Counted from the stretch's first letter, positions 45,441 to 58,170 are shown. The stretch is 64,000 nt of DNA from Vicugna pacos (GCF_048564905.1 NC_133018.1:3720001-3784000), one strand, 5' to 3'. Translations and numbers: made by a program. The notes: generated by a model not told the origin, from the letters alone.

Positions 45441-48400
45441 CATATGAGTGATCTCATATGGTATTTTTCTGTCTCTTTCTGGCTTACTTCACCTAGAATG
45501 ACATTCTCCAGGAGCATCCATGGTGCTGCAAATGGCATTAAGTTGTCGACTTTTATGGCTGAGTAGTATTCCATTGTATAAATATACCACCTCTTTATCC
45601 AGTCACTAGTTGATGGACATTTAGGCTGTTTCCATGTCTTGGCTATTGTAAATAGTGTTGCTAGGAACATAGGGGTGTGGGAGTTTTTTTGAAGTAGGGT
45701 TCCTTCTGGATGTATGCCCAGGAGCAGGAATTCTGGGTCATATGTTAAGTCTATTCATAGTCTTTTCAGGAATCTCCACACTTTTTTTCATTGTGGCTGT
45801 ACCAAACTGCATTCCCACCAGCAGTGTAGAAGGGTTCCCATTTCTCCACAGCCTCTCCAGCATTTGTCATTTGTGGATTTTTGAATAATGGCCATTCTGA
45901 CTGGTGTGAGGTGATACCTCATTGTAGTTTTGATTTGCATTTCTCTGATAATTAGTGATATTGAGCATTTTTTCATGTGCCTATTGATAATTTGTATTTC
46001 TTCCTTGGAGAATTGCTTGTTTAGGTCTTCTGCCTATTTTTGGATTGGGTTTATTTTCTTCTTATTGAGTCATATGTGCTGCTTATATATTCTGGAGTTC
46101 AAGCCTTTGTCAGTTTCATTTGCAAATAATTTTCTCTTATTCTGTAAGTTATTATTTTATTTATCTTATGGTTTCCTTTGCTGTGCAGAAGCTTGCAAGT
46201 TTAATTAGGTCCCATTTGTTTATTCTTGCTTTTATTTCTTCTAGGAGAAAATTTTTGAGATGTATCTCAGTTAATATTTTGCCCATGTTTTCCTCTAGGA
46301 GGCTTATTGTATCTTGTCCTATATTTAATTATTTGATCCATTTTGAGTTTGTTTTTGTATATGGTGTAAAGGAGTATTCTAGCTTCATTGATTTTCATGC
46401 TGCTGTCCAGTTTTCCAACACCATCTGCTGAAGAGACTGTCTTTATTCCATTGTATATTCTTGCCTCCTTTGTCGAAGATTAGTTGACCAAAAGTTTGGG
46501 CTCATTTCTGGGCTCTCTATTCTGTTCCATTGGTCTATATGTCGTTTTTTGTACGAATACAATGCTATCTTGATTACTGTAGCTCTATAATATTATCTGA
46601 AGTCTGGGAGTGTTATTCCTCCAGCCTCTTTCATTTCCTTCATCCATGCTGTTGTAATTCTAGGTCTTTTGTGGTTCCATATAAATTTTATTATGATTTT
46701 TTCTAGTTCTGTGAAATATGTCCTTGGTAATTTGACAGGGATTGCATTAAAACTGTAGATTGCCTTGGGCAGTGTGACCATTTTAACAATATTGATTCTT
46801 CCAATCCTGGAGCATGGGATATCTTTCCTTTTCTTTAAGTCTTCTTTAATTTCCTTCATCAGTGTTTTATAGTCTTCCATGGATAAGTCTTTCACCTCCT
46901 TGGTTAGATTTATTCCTAGGTATTTTATTACTTTGGGTGCTACTTTAAAGGGGATTGTTTCTTTACTTTCTTTTTCTGTTGCTTCATCGTTAGTGTAAAG
47001 AAATGCAACTGAGTTTTGAATGTTAATCTTGTAACCTGCTACCTTGCTGAATTCTTCCATCAGCTCTAGTAGTTTTGTGTGGACCTTTTAGGGTTTTCTA
47101 TATATAGTATCTTGTCATCGGCATATAGTGACACTTTTACCTCTTCTTTTCCAATTTGGATCCCTTTTATTTCTCTCTCTTGTCTGATTGCTGTGGCTAG
47201 GACTTCCAAGTCTATGTTGAATAAGAGTGGTGATAGTGGGCAGCCTTGTCTTGTCCCAGATTTTAGTGGGAAACTTTTGAGGTTTCCAGTGTCGAGTACT
47301 ATGCTGGCTGTAGGTTTGTCATATATAGCTTTTATTATGTTGAGATATGTTCCCTCTATACCCACTTTGGTGAGAGTTTTTAACATAAATGGGTGTTGAA
47401 TTTTATCAAATGCTTTTTCTGCATTGATTGAGATGATCATGTGGTTTTTGCCATTTCTCTTGTTGAAGTGATGTATTCCATTGATTGATTCCATATGTTG
47501 AACTACCCCTGTGTCCCTGGGATGAACTCCACTTGATCATGATGTATAAACTTTTTTATGTGCTGTGGATTTTATTTACAATATTTTGGTGAGGATTATT
47601 GCATCTATGTTCATCAGTGATATTGGTCTGTAATTCTCATTTTTGGTGGTGTCTTTGCCTGGTTTTGGTATCAGGGTGATGGTGGCTTCATAGACTGAGT
47701 TTGGGGGTATTCCCTCCTTTTCAATCTTCTGAAAGAGTTTGAGAAGGTCTGGTATGAGTTCTTCTTTGTATGTTTGGTAGAACTCCCCAGTATAGCCAAC
47801 CAGTCCTGGACTTTTATTTGTAGGGAGATTTTCCTTGCTAATTCGATTTCATTTCTAGTGATCAGTTAGTTCAAGTGGTCAGTTTCTTCTGGATTCAGTC
47901 TTCATCAACTGTATGTTTCTTCTAGGTTATCCATTTTGGTTCCATATAGTTTTCCATAATGTTCTCATATGCTATTCTGTATTTCTATTTTATTTGTTGT
48001 TATTTCTCCATTTTCTTTTCTTATTTTGCTTAGTTGTGCTCTCTCTTTTTTCTTCTTTGTGAATTTGTCCAGAGATTTGTCGACTTTATTTCCTTTTTCA
48101 AAAAACCAGCTTTTGCTTTGATTAATTTTCAATTTTTTTAAATCTCTATTTTATTTATTTCCTCCCTGATCTTTATTAATTCCTTCCTTCTGCTGGCTTT
48201 TGGATTTTTTTTTTTTTGGCTCTTCTTTTTCTAATTCTTTTAGCTGGTGGGTTAGATTATTTATTTGACATTGTTCTTCTTTCTTGAGGAAGGCCTGTAT
48301 CGCTATAAACTTCCCTCTTAGCACTGCCTTTGCTGTGTCCCATAGGTTTTGAGTGGTTGTGCTTTCATTATCATTTGTCTCAAGGTATTTTTTAATTTCA

Positions 48401-49199
48401 GCTTTGATTTCCTCATTGATCCATTGTTTTTTCAATAACATATTGTTTAATCTCCATGCTTTTCTTTTTTTTCTCCTTTGTTTCTCTGTTGTTGATTTCC
48501 AGTTTCATGGCATTGTGGTCAGTAAAGATGCTTGAGATAATTTCTATGTTCTTAAAATTGTTGAGGTTTCTTTTGTGTCCAAGTACATGATCGATCCTGG
48601 AAAATGTTCCATGTGCACTTGAAAAGAATGTATATTCTATTTTTTGGGGGTGTAAAGCTCTGAAAATATTCACCAAATCTAGTTTTTCTATTGTAGTATT
48701 TAATTTCTCTGTTGCCTTGTTTATTTTCTGTCTGGAAGATCTGTCTAGTGATGTTAATGCAGTGTTAAAATCTCCAACTATGATTGTATTCCCATCAATA
48801 TCCCCTTTTATCTGTTAGTAATTCTTGTATGTACTTAGGTGCTCCTATATTGGGTGCATATATATTAACGAGTGTAATATCTTCATCTTGTATCACTCCT
48901 TTAATCATTATAAAATGTCCTTCTTTATCTTTCTTTATGGCCTTTGTTTTAAAGTCTATTTTGTCTGAAATCAGTACTGCAACACCTGCTTTTTTGGCTT
49001 TTCCATTTGCATGGAATATCCTTTTCCACCCTTTCACTCTCAATCTATATGTGTCCTTCTCCCTAAAGTGGGTCTCTTGTATGCAGCATATTGAAGGTTC
49101 TTGCTTTATTATCCAGTCTGCCACTCTATGTCTTTTGACTGGAGCATTTAGTCCATTAACATTTACAGTAATTAATGATAGATGTATGTTTATTGCCAT
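45431..49199 (-). pseudogene. LINE-1 ORF2 (endonuclease-reverse transcriptase), frameshifted
   Basis: This would encode the L1 endonuclease-reverse transcriptase of about 1250 residues. The start reads MAINIHLSLITVNVNGLNAP with CCIQETHF and VNIYAPN, typical of the endonuclease. The reverse-transcriptase core at 47066-47494 contains [11 protein letters not shown] and the catalytic YADD. The C-terminal end at 45431-45670 has KTWKQPKCPSTSDWIK and YTMEYYSAIK. Successive recognisable pieces lie in different frames, with about five frame changes in all, so it cannot give a full protein. The catalytic motifs remain readable, which suggests moderate rather than great age. Confidence 0.9.
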
Positions 49200-49596
49200 T
49201 TTGAACTTATCTTTGCAGTTGAATTGGTATATCCTCTTTGTTCCTTTCTTCTTCCTTTTGTGGTTTGGTAATTTTCCTTTGTATTATCATGGACTTTATT
49301 TAATTTTTGTGACTCCCTTGTAAATTTTTGACTTGTGGTTACCATTTTTGTAAATCTATTAACCTATACCCGTTTTTAATAAACTGATAATAACATGATC
49401 TCAAACCCATCCTACTGTTAAAAAAATTTAAAAAAAGAAAGAAAACAAATTCTATATTTCCCTGCCTCCCTCTCCCACTCTCAGTGATTTGTATGTCTTC
49501 TTTTGTAATTTCGTGTTTTCTTTATTTGTAATTCATGAGTTATCACCTTTCCAGTTGTACGTTTCTCATTTCTGTAGCATCCTGCTGCTTTTCTAT

Positions 49597-50499
49597 TTAG
49601 AATAGCCCTTTCAATATTTCTTTTAGCATGGGTTTAGTGTTGCTAAACTCCTGCAGCTTTTTTTTGTCTGTGAAACTCTTTATTTCTCCTTCTATACTAA
49701 AGGATAGCCTTGCTGGATAAAGTATCCTAGGCTGCATCTTTTTTTCATTCAGGACTTTGAATATATCTTGCCACTCCCTTCTGTCCTGTAGTGTTTGTGT
49801 AGAGAAATCAGCTGAGAGCCTTATGGGGGTTCCCTTGTAGTTCACTCTTTGCTTTTCTCTTGCTGCCTTTAGAATCATTTCTTTATCCTTGACTCTGGCC
49901 ATCTTGATTATGATATGTCTTGGTGTGGGTCTATTTGGGTTCTTCCTGTTTGGGACCCTCTGAGCTTCCTGTACTTGTATATCTGATTCCTTCTTTAAGT
50001 TTGGGAAGTTTTCAGTCATGATTTCTTCAAAAACCTTTTCAATTCCCTTTGATCCTTCTTCCCCTTCTGGGACCCCTATTATGCGAAGATTGGGACGCTT
50101 TATATTATCCCATAGGTCCCTTATGCTATTATCATTATTTTTTATTTGCTTATCTTGTAGTTCTTCTGAATGGGTGCTTTCTGTTGCCCTGTCTTCTAGA
50201 TCACTAATTCGTTCCTCTGCATTAACTAGTCGGCTTTGCACAGCTGTGAGATCATTCCTCATCTTTGTCAATGAGTTTTCCCATTTTGCTTGGCTCTTCT
50301 TTATAGCTTCAATTTCATTTTTGACATATTTTATTTCTCTAAGCATTATCTCTTTTAATTCCTTCAGCAATTTGACCACTCCTTTTTTGAAATCTTGATC
50401 TAGTAGGCTATCGATGTCTATTTCATTGATCTTTCTTTCAGGGGATTCCTCTTGTTCTTTTAATTGGGAAAGGTTTCTCTGCTTCTTCATCTTGCTCAT
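49597..50499 (-). CDS. LINE-1 ORF1p, complete open reading frame
   Basis: A 300-residue RNA-binding chaperone of LINE-1, open from MSKMKKQRN to the stop after KEILKGLF. Residues 40-130 are Lys/Glu/Leu-rich and fit the trimer-forming coiled coil. The RRM begins near RPNLRIIGVPEG (135-146) and contains PTPRHIIIKM (191-200). The C-terminal domain includes YKGTPIRLSADFS (221-233) and REWQDIFKVL (241-250). Order, length and motifs match mammalian L1 ORF1p. The neighbouring ORF2 is broken, so the element is not autonomous. Whether ORF1p is ever made cannot be judged. Confidence 0.9.
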   Translation of the reverse strand: MSKMKKQRNLSQLKEQEESPERKINEIDIDSLLDQDFKKGVVKLLKELKEIMLREIKYVKNEIEAIKKSQAKWENSLTKMRNDLTAVQSRLVNAEERISDLEDRATESTHSEELQDKQIKNNDNSIRDLWDNIKRPNLRIIGVPEGEEGSKGIEKVFEEIMTENFPNLKKESDIQVQEAQRVPNRKNPNRPTPRHIIIKMARVKDKEMILKAAREKQRVNYKGTPIRLSADFSTQTLQDRREWQDIFKVLNEKKMQPRILYPARLSFSIEGEIKSFTDKKKLQEFSNTKPMLKEILKGLF

Positions 50500-51012
50500 A
50501 CCTCTCTGGCACTGTGGTTTATGGAGTATCAGTTGTCTATTTTGGATCTTAAGGATTTTATCTATCTAATGCCTATTTATGAATAGAACTTAGGGAAAAA
50601 AAGAAAGAAATAATAAGAGAGAGAGAGAGAAAGATTTTTAAAAGAAGGGAGAAAGAGGGTTTGAAAACGGTCTATAATGAATAATAGAAGAGCGAGTTGA
50701 AGCAGAGTATTAATTGGGTTGAAACATCCTTTTAAAACCTTTAAAAAAAAAGAAAAAGAAAAAAAAGGGGGTGGGGAGATGAATAGATGTATTTGAAGCC
50801 TGTGTCTAATCAATAACAGGACATCAAAACCCAAGAGAAATAGAAATGAATTAAGAAGTAAAAATTAAGAGAATAATTGAAAATAGAATAGGTAAAAACA
50901 GATTTAAGAACAAAACAAACAAACAAACAAACAAAAAAACACAAAAACAAAAACGAAAACCAAAAAACAAAAAAAAAAGGGGGGTTGTCGGTGTTCTCCT
51001 GGAGTCTGTGTG

Positions 51013-54000
51013 TCCTGGGAGGATTCTTTAAGAGTCATCTGTCCCGTGTGTTTTGACTCTCCTGCTACCTCTGGTGAAAATCAGTCCAGCCCCTTTTGTG
51101 GGACACGGTCACAGGCCAACAGCCTGAACTTCATTTCTGTCACGGGGATGAGGACCACTGTCTGCAGGTCTCACAAGCAAAGGCACGGGTCGCCTGTGTT
51201 TGGACCATCTTCTCAAGGATGTATGTGTTAATGAATGACACTGGAAAGTAGAGGTAGTATCTCCCTCAGGAGCAAAACACACCAGCCATTATCCTGCAGG
51301 CAGGATGAAATCCCAGACCGTCCCCAGCTCTGGACACTGACGGAGGTGAGGGGGAGGAAGACCTGAAATCGATGGTGGTGATCGTGGTCTGACCAAACTC
51401 ATGGAGCAGCTTTGGAAGAACCCCAGGCTGCCAGGCCCCAAGCTGAGGACTGGACTTCACAACACACGCAGATCCCTGGCCTTGGAGATGGGCCTGGTAC
51501 TGAATAGTAATGGGGCGTGGGCGATGTAGCAGCCATCATGCAGGGAATGGGAGAGCCCCTGATCCAGTCCACATTTCTCCTCACTATACTGCTCGGCCCA
51601 CTCCAGCCTAAGGCCCAGGATCCTCATACCTTGTGGGCTGGGCAGGGTCCCTCCTCACACCCACGGCCCAAGGCCCAGAAGCTATGGTTCCCCCTGGGAC
51701 AGCCCCAGTTCTTGGGGAGAAAAAGAGGCTGGCCCAAAGCTCAGTAATTCCTGAACCCACAGTCCCTCCCACATGCCACAGCCTCCGGCCAGCCACCACC
51801 AGACCACATCCTACTGTGGTGGCTGTGATTGGAAATCCTATTCTGGCTGGACCCTGGGGCCCCTCAAGGGATGGGGTGGGCCTTCCTACTGGTGTAGGTG
51901 CAGCCCTGGGCGTTGAGGCCTGCCCCACCCTCTCCTGGACTTAGAATGTCTGAGGGCTGGATTCAGGCTGAGCCAGATAGGTCCTGGTCCAGCTGTGCTG
52001 CTCGGCGAACCTTGTGCTCAGGTCCCCTGTCTCCTGTGTGCCCAGCTCTGCCCACCCTCACTCATCTGGAGCAGAGGGGTGTGTCGAGTCCAGTCACTTC
52101 TGCCCTGCTCCATGTTACAGGGCGCCCCCTGCCTCCTGCTGATCAGCCCTCCCCCACCCCCCACTCACTCTCCATCTCAGGCTCCTCCCATGAGGTGAAA
52201 GCATTTTTCTCAAAAGATATTGTATTGGCACAAAGATGGAGAGATATTTAAAATTCCCCCAACCTTTTAAATTTAATATCTTACCTAAAGGGGCATCTTA
52301 AGTGCAGGAGGATCAGATTCAACCACTAAGTTCTGCTCAAGCATTTCTGGTGTTTATCCCCGATACTGAGGGCGTAGATGACCAACGGCCCTGGTGCACC
52401 CCTCTGCAGGGGGTTCTCTTAAGACCTGACTCTGGGGTGCAGCCAGCTTGTGGCAGGCTTGCTGGGGAGCGTGCTTGTGACCAGCGCCCGAGGGAGGCAT
52501 TTAGGAGCTGCCCTGCTCTGTCCCTGCTGAGGGCTCCTGGGGCAGGTCCTAGATCCTGTGCCCTGGTGTCCCCAGGGTCGGCTCAGGGCCAGGGACAGTC
52601 CTGAGTGCTTGAGAAAGGTTTCAGGATGACAGCGACTCAGCAGGAACAGTGCTGCAGCAGAGAATGATGTCCTGGGACCAGGGCTAGAGAAACAGGCAAA
52701 TTCGACCAGAACCAGGTCTGAGAGACACGCAGCCATAATTTTACTTGAACCTAAAGAGTAACAGTGGAGGAAAAAGATTTTATGTCGGGGTGATAACCCT
52801 CACACACACACACCTAAGACCCGCCTGTAGGGACAGAGAGCAGACCAGCAGTCCCAGAGGTGGGGCCAGAGGAAGGGCCGCCCCCAAGGCACCTGGGGCA
52901 GCTGTGGGAATGACTGAGCTGTGGGCTGCTGCGGTGGCGGGACGCTTACATCTCTATATGCATTTATACATACTCGTAAAGTGTTCCTAAAACTTGTGAC
53001 TTTTAGTGTATGTAAATTAAGACTTAAAAAAGAAGAAACAGTGGAAGAAGATTCCCAAGAGTCTCCCTGAGAGACTGTGAACAGCAAGTCCAGAGAGAGC
53101 AGAGGGCGCCCTCCCCAGAACAGGGAGGGAGGAAGGGAGGGAGCATGTGTGGGCACAGATGGACGCTGGCCTTAGGGCTGTCCCTGTCAGCCCACCCTGA
53201 TTGTCCCTCTCTGGCCAAAGCTCTGTACTGGCAGCCCCCTCCCTGGCTGGTCTCCATTTAAGCACAGGGGGAATAGTCCTCACTGGCCCCCCTTTTCCCT
53301 CCCCGTCCTCACTCCCTGCAGTCTGTCCCTCTGTCTGTCCATCAGAGGCTTTGGTAGACTTTCTTCTACTTCTTAGAAGCAGAGTCTCCTGGGGTGTGGA
53401 GGTGCTGAGACCACATGTTCCTGCTGTTATCCTGGCTGCTTCCCTCTAGTGTAAGGGGGCAGGACATGCCCCACAAGGGGGACCTGCAGGGGCACGTTTG
53501 GGACAAAGTCACTGCAAACCCTTGGAGAGAACAACCCTTTCCTAGACTGCGGGGATGCTATGGGATGGCCCTGCGTCCCCTGAGAGTCCAGCCAGACTCA
53601 GGTGACAGAGGTCCCTGCTGGACTGAACCCCAGGATCCTCTCTACTCCTGCTCCCCTACACCAGCAACCATCCTTCCCCAGGAAACCAGGCACTCCTCCC
53701 CTCCTGCCTCCGTGGCCTCATCCAGGACATGGGCAGCTCCAGGACACTCCCTGTCAGCTCTCTGTCACTGGGGGCCTGGCTGAGGTTCAGGATCCAGCCC
53801 TGAAATCCCACCTGACCCCGATCAGTTCAGGGACAAGGATCAGGGTTATTGGTCAACACAGCTGCTCCCCTTGGACTCAGTGGTCTGAGTGTGTGTGAAA
53901 GGTGCTGGCTAATCAATGGCTCAGATGAGCGAGCAGATTCTGGGATCTAATACTGGATAAACTGGTGACCACTTTAAGGAAATACTGAGATAATTGCCAT

Positions 54001-54254
54001 TGGTTGGTTGTGTCCCTCTGACTGTCCTTTCACTCAAGACCTCTGTCCCTTATTCATGGTCTGTTCAGAAAACCCCAGGACACACTGGTCCAGCCAGGCC
54101 ATGTTTCACTCTTTATCCACCGTGTGCAGAGCTGCCTGGAGGGCAGAAGGGAGGGCAGCCTGGGAGCTCAGATCTGGAGGAACCGGGCCAGACCTGTCAC
54201 TGCTTTGTCCACAGGCCTCCTGGGGCTGGAGGAGAGGGTGACACAGATGGAGGG
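51013..54254. repeat. Segmental duplication, copy A2 (sequence downstream of V10)
   Basis: Matches 5530-8271. It starts with 'gggaggattctttaagagtc', diverges from copy A1 over about 51740-52098, where A1 has the V-intron remnant and this copy has different sequence, and then resumes to the V10 RSS. No gene was recognised. Confidence 0.8.
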
Positions 54255-54293
54255 GGTTTGTGCCCCACTTCCCCATCTGCCTGTGTCACTGTG
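54255..54293 (-). promoter_or_regulatory. V10 recombination signal (23-RSS)
   Basis: Minus strand: heptamer CACAGTG (54287-54293), 23-bp spacer, nonamer GCACAAACC (54255-54263). Confidence 0.94.
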
Positions 54294-54784
54294 AGCATTA
54301 CCACTGCTGTCTGCTGACTGACAGTAATAGTCACCCTCGTCCTCGGCCTGGGCCCCGCTGATGGTCAGGGTGGCTCTGCCCCCAGAGCTGGAGCCAGAGA
54401 ACCGCTCAGGGATCCCTGAGGGCCTGCTGTCATCATCATAGATGACCAGCACAGGGGCCTGGCCTGGCTTCTGCTGGTACCAGTGAGCATAACTGCTACC
54501 TAAGCTGCCACCTTGGCAGGTGATCTTGGCCGTCTGTCCCAAGGTTACAGACAGCGCGGAGGGCTGAGTCAGTGCAGAAGAGGCCACATAACCTGCAGGA
54601 GAGGAGAGGAGAGTGAGGGAAGGGACCAGGCTCTTGTTTCCTAGGACCACGCACCCCGCAGCATCCCCTGTGCTGAGCTGATGTTCAGGGCCAGGCTGAT
54701 CTCTGGGTACCCTTGGGTCTGAGCCCTGGAGGCAGCACCTGTGCAGAGAGAGAGGAGGGGGAGCAGGAGGTGGGTCCAGGCCAT
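54294..54784 (-). CDS. IGLV3: V10: immunoglobulin lambda variable segment, IGLV3 family, apparently functional
   Basis: Exon 1 (54739-54784) encodes [15 protein letters not shown], with donor GTGCTG (here GTGCTGCC). The intron is 146 nt. Exon 2 (54294-54592) follows CTGCAG and gives GYVA, then the mature start [10 protein letters not shown]. Cys22, Trp34 and Cys87 are present, framework 2 reads [15 protein letters not shown] and CDR3 reads QSADSSGNA, one residue shorter than in V1 or V12. The end of framework 3 reads AEDEGDYYC, with Gly where Ala is usual. No stop or frameshift was seen. The octamer and the AATAAGAG TATA-like element are intact. It is the intact counterpart of V3. Confidence 0.95.
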
Positions 54785-54888
54785 GATGGAGGTGCCCTGA
54801 GCTCTGTCTCTGAGACCCCACAGCAGAGCAGGGCTCCTCAAGGTCCCTCTTATTCCCTCAGAGCTTTGGGGCAGGAGGGTTTGTTTTT

Positions 54889-54896
54889 ATGCAAAT
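54889..54896 (-). promoter_or_regulatory. V10 octamer promoter element
   Basis: A perfect ATTTGCAT on the minus strand, followed by AAAAAC as in the V3 type of flank. Confidence 0.9.
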
Positions 54897-55744
54897 TTAC
54901 CCCCCCCCTTAGGGCTTGTGACCAATCCTTAAGCCAGGGCAACTCACTCAGCCTCCTCCCAGGCTTCTCATGCTCATAAAAGAGACCTGGCCTCCAGGGG
55001 CCGTGGTCACAATGCCCTTCCTGTGTCTGACCTCCTGAACACTGTCCCAACCACCCCAGCCTGTGGACTCTGCTGGGCTGGCTCAATGGGGCTGTCAGCC
55101 TGGAAGGATCCTGGTGGGTGGGGAGGCATGCACTGAGCCCTGTCCCCTCAGTGTCCTGGGGGGCACTGTGCATGTGAACCTCCAACGTGGTCCCTGTGCT
55201 GTCAGGGGATGGGGTGGTCAGTCCCGACTTCCTGCCAGGCCTGACCCTCAGGCCCCAGTGGACCCCCAGGGCTAATTCCCCTGAGCCTCCTCCTGGGCGG
55301 CCCCCACCTGATGCTCCTGCTGCCTCTGCTGCCCCCTGCTGGAGGAGGAGAGCCAGACCAGGAGCGCCTTTCCTGAGGGTCACCCTGAAGACCTGTCACC
55401 TAAGAGGGTATGAAGCAGGGATTCCAGCCCTGCCTCTGGGCCAACTGTGACACCAGCCCTGCTCCGCCCAGCACAGTGATGTCACCTACGGGTTGCAGGT
55501 GTGGTTCGCATAACCTTATCTCTGGGTGGAAATGCCTTTCCCGACACTTTGCTTTTGTTATTAGAGTGGAGGGTGCGAGATGAACTGCAGCTTGTCTGCA
55601 AAGTGTCAGTGTCCATAGCAACCTGTGTGACACCCTGCGGACCCAGGGCTCCTTGTGTTTAGGAACCAAGATGGATACTATCCCCACCTGACGAGCGTAG
55701 TTGTGTGATGCTGTTTTTGGTACTTGAGTTCATTTGTGCGTCAT

Positions 55745-55835
55745 GGCATCGTTATCACCATCCTCATCACTGTCCTCTTCCTCATCCTCATCACCATTCC
55801 CATCACCACTACCATCACTATCCTCATCTCTCCTC
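55745..55835. repeat. CATCAC/CATCCTC-type simple repeat
   Basis: An irregular hexanucleotide-like repeat. The B1 counterpart at about 18988-19046 is shorter, so it changed length after duplication. Confidence 0.8.
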
Positions 55836-57144
55836 CTGTGGTTTCCATGTCATCTCCCCCCTCTCACAACTCTTGGGGAGTGAATGTCTAGCTCAGCGTC
55901 ATCTCCCTGTTTGAGGACACAGGGAATCTCCTGCTTATTCCACTGGGAATCCATCTGGAAATCATATCAGTGGCTGAAGCCCTTTCTAGGATTCCTGCAG
56001 AAGGAGGACAGGGAACTCCAGGACTTCATGACTCACTGGGATCCTTGCCAATTTTCTCTTTGGTTTTAATACATTCTGGGCGCCTTTTTATAATTTAACT
56101 TGGAACAAAGGCTTAATAGCTGGTAATGCCAAGACCCAAAGAGAGGAAGTCCCCAGATTAATACAGAAAAGTGAGATGAGCCCAGGATGGAGGCCAGGGA
56201 TCAGACCCTGGTCCTCAGGGGCAGTACTTGACTAGGGCACAGGAGTGGTGAGGGCCAGGCTGGGTGGCAGGCCTGGGTCCCCAGTGCTCACTGCTGTCCC
56301 CACCACATCCTGGCTGGGAGAGTTCAGCGGGGCTGTGTCCCAGGGTAGAGATGAGCATCTGTTGGGGTGGGAGGCTGGTTTGGCCATGCAGGGGCCTGGC
56401 CTGGATCCTGCTGGCTCTGCTGGGCAGGACTGCTTGGTCCTCACTGTCCTAAGTGGGTGGGAGTGACGGGTGTCTCATGGCCAATCTACTGGGGACAGAT
56501 GAGTCTTCAGGGGTTTATAGGGCCTACATGTTTACCAAATGCACATTGAGAATGGCTTTTTAAAAATTAACCTTTCTGCCATCTTTATTAGAGTTCTGAC
56601 TTCTTAACACGACTGTAATTACTGTCTAGGGTTTTTCTGAAGCAAGTGTGGAGGGCCCCCACGTGCACTTCTTACAATCCATAGAAATTGTCTGGCTGCT
56701 CACAGCGAGAACACTCCTCACTGTGGACCTTTTGCAGAAGCTCTACTGCCTGGAGTTACAAGGTTTCAGAGCTGATGAAGCTGGACCGGAGAGAACTGCT
56801 GACCACGTGTGAGGGGGGAGCCTGAGGGTCTCATTCGCTCACACAGGTAATTAGCTGTCACAGACGTTCTGGATTTCTGGGGAGATGTGGCGGTGCTGAA
56901 CTGGACACATGAGTGTTGGTTCTGAAATATGTAGAATATGGAGAGAGAGAGAGAGACTGTATGGGGCACCAGTGACCCCACCTGTTTTGTCCAGGGAGAG
57001 GGTGAATGGTGATCACTGCCCCGTTCTTTCTCCTGTTTCGTTGGTGAAAGGACTTCAAAATCATTTCCTGTACTTTATTTTCAGACTCAGCAATTTAAAA
57101 AACTATAGTAAAATACCCATCCATGCAATGTATCCCTAATCACT

Positions 57145-57570
57145 GTGATGGTTGAATTCGTGTGTCCACTTGGCTGGACAAGGTGGTCCCACTGGTATTT
57201 ATATCAGGGGGTGTTGGGGGTGTTTTAGGAGAGCATTAGCCTTTGGAACCTGGGGCTCAGAGAAGCAATTGGCCCTCCCCATGTGTGTGGGCTCCATCCC
57301 ATCCCTGGGGTCCTGGCAAGAGCAAAGGGCGGAGGGGGCAGAATGTCTCCCGGCAGGTCCCTGGGACATCGCCCTCCTGCCCTGGATGAGAGGCACGTCA
57401 CCCTCCCTGGATCTCAGGCCTTGGGGCAGAATCACGCACAGGTTCTCGGGGGTTCCCACTTTGATGGTGCCTCTTGGGACTTCTCAGCCTCCAGAACCTT
57501 GTCGACCAATTCCTCCTAATCCATCTCTGTACCCTGTTAGCTGTGTGTCTTGGAGAAGCCTGGATATTAT
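57145..57570. repeat. Possible old interspersed repeat, pair of 20330-20790
   Basis: Contains 'gatggttgaattcgtgtgtc' and 'ggagaagcctggatatta'. Same type and place as the B1 copy. The family is not named. Confidence 0.35.
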
Positions 57571-58170
57571 GATCTATATCTCCCTAAACAGAAGGTCTGT
57601 ACCCATCGGACAGTAGTTTTGGTGGCTCTGGTCCAGGGGTCCAACAGGGGCACCGTGTGTCCAGGAGAAGGTCTGCAGGAGGAGCCCAGGCGGGTCCACC
57701 CTGTGTCTGTAGTTCATACTACATCTCAGGGGAGGAGGGCCCTGGGGTCAGGGGCTGGGACTCAGTCCTCTCCGGGCCTCAGGCAGCCCCCAGGAGGTGG
57801 GGACTCTTCATGCAGGAAAGCACAGGACCTCATCCCAGGCCTCATCCAGCAGGTTCCTCCCAGAGGAGAAGGATTCCCCCAGAATCCCGCCATGTCACAT
57901 AACCCCCCTCTCCCGCAGACACGTGATCACATCTGGGGCCACATTCACACATCTTGATCCTAAACCTTTCCTTTCCTCCCAATCCTGACTGCAGCCTTTG
58001 AAGCTCAGAACAGCTATGTTCTCCCTTTTTATCAGGATAAACCTCAGCTCTGAAAGGCCAGTGTCTGCAGCCCTGGGGGAGCGTGGCCAGGACCCGAGAA
58101 TATGCCTGGGCCTCAGCCTGACCTCCCACTGCTCAGAGGGGACTCGGGTGAGCACCAGTCCAGGCAGGGA

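Larger units (their letters stand above)
44837..51010 (-). mobile_element. Near full-length LINE-1
   Basis: About 6.2 kb in minus orientation. From right to left it shows a purine- and A-rich 5' region with an AAAC run (50480-51000), ORF1 (49597-50499), a spacer of about 400 bp, ORF2 (45431-49199, broken), a 3' UTR with an internal duplication, and a poly-A tail (poly-T on the plus strand at about 44837-44875). The 3' UTR phrase 'ttttacaatgttgtgtcaaa' links it to the tail inserted in V3. Its right end coincides with the left edge of duplicated block A2. I could not find a convincing target-site duplication. Confidence 0.93.
54897..58170. other. Intergenic between V10 and V11
   Basis: Collinear with 18126-21447. 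It includes the CATC-type repeat at about 55745-55835 and the paired old repeat at about 57145-57570. No gene was recognised. Confidence 0.65.

Noticed and set aside
48784-49323. Plus-strand open frame of 179 codons
   Set aside because: It is antisense to L1 ORF2; the frames at 162-587 and 50018-50398 are likewise antisense to L1.
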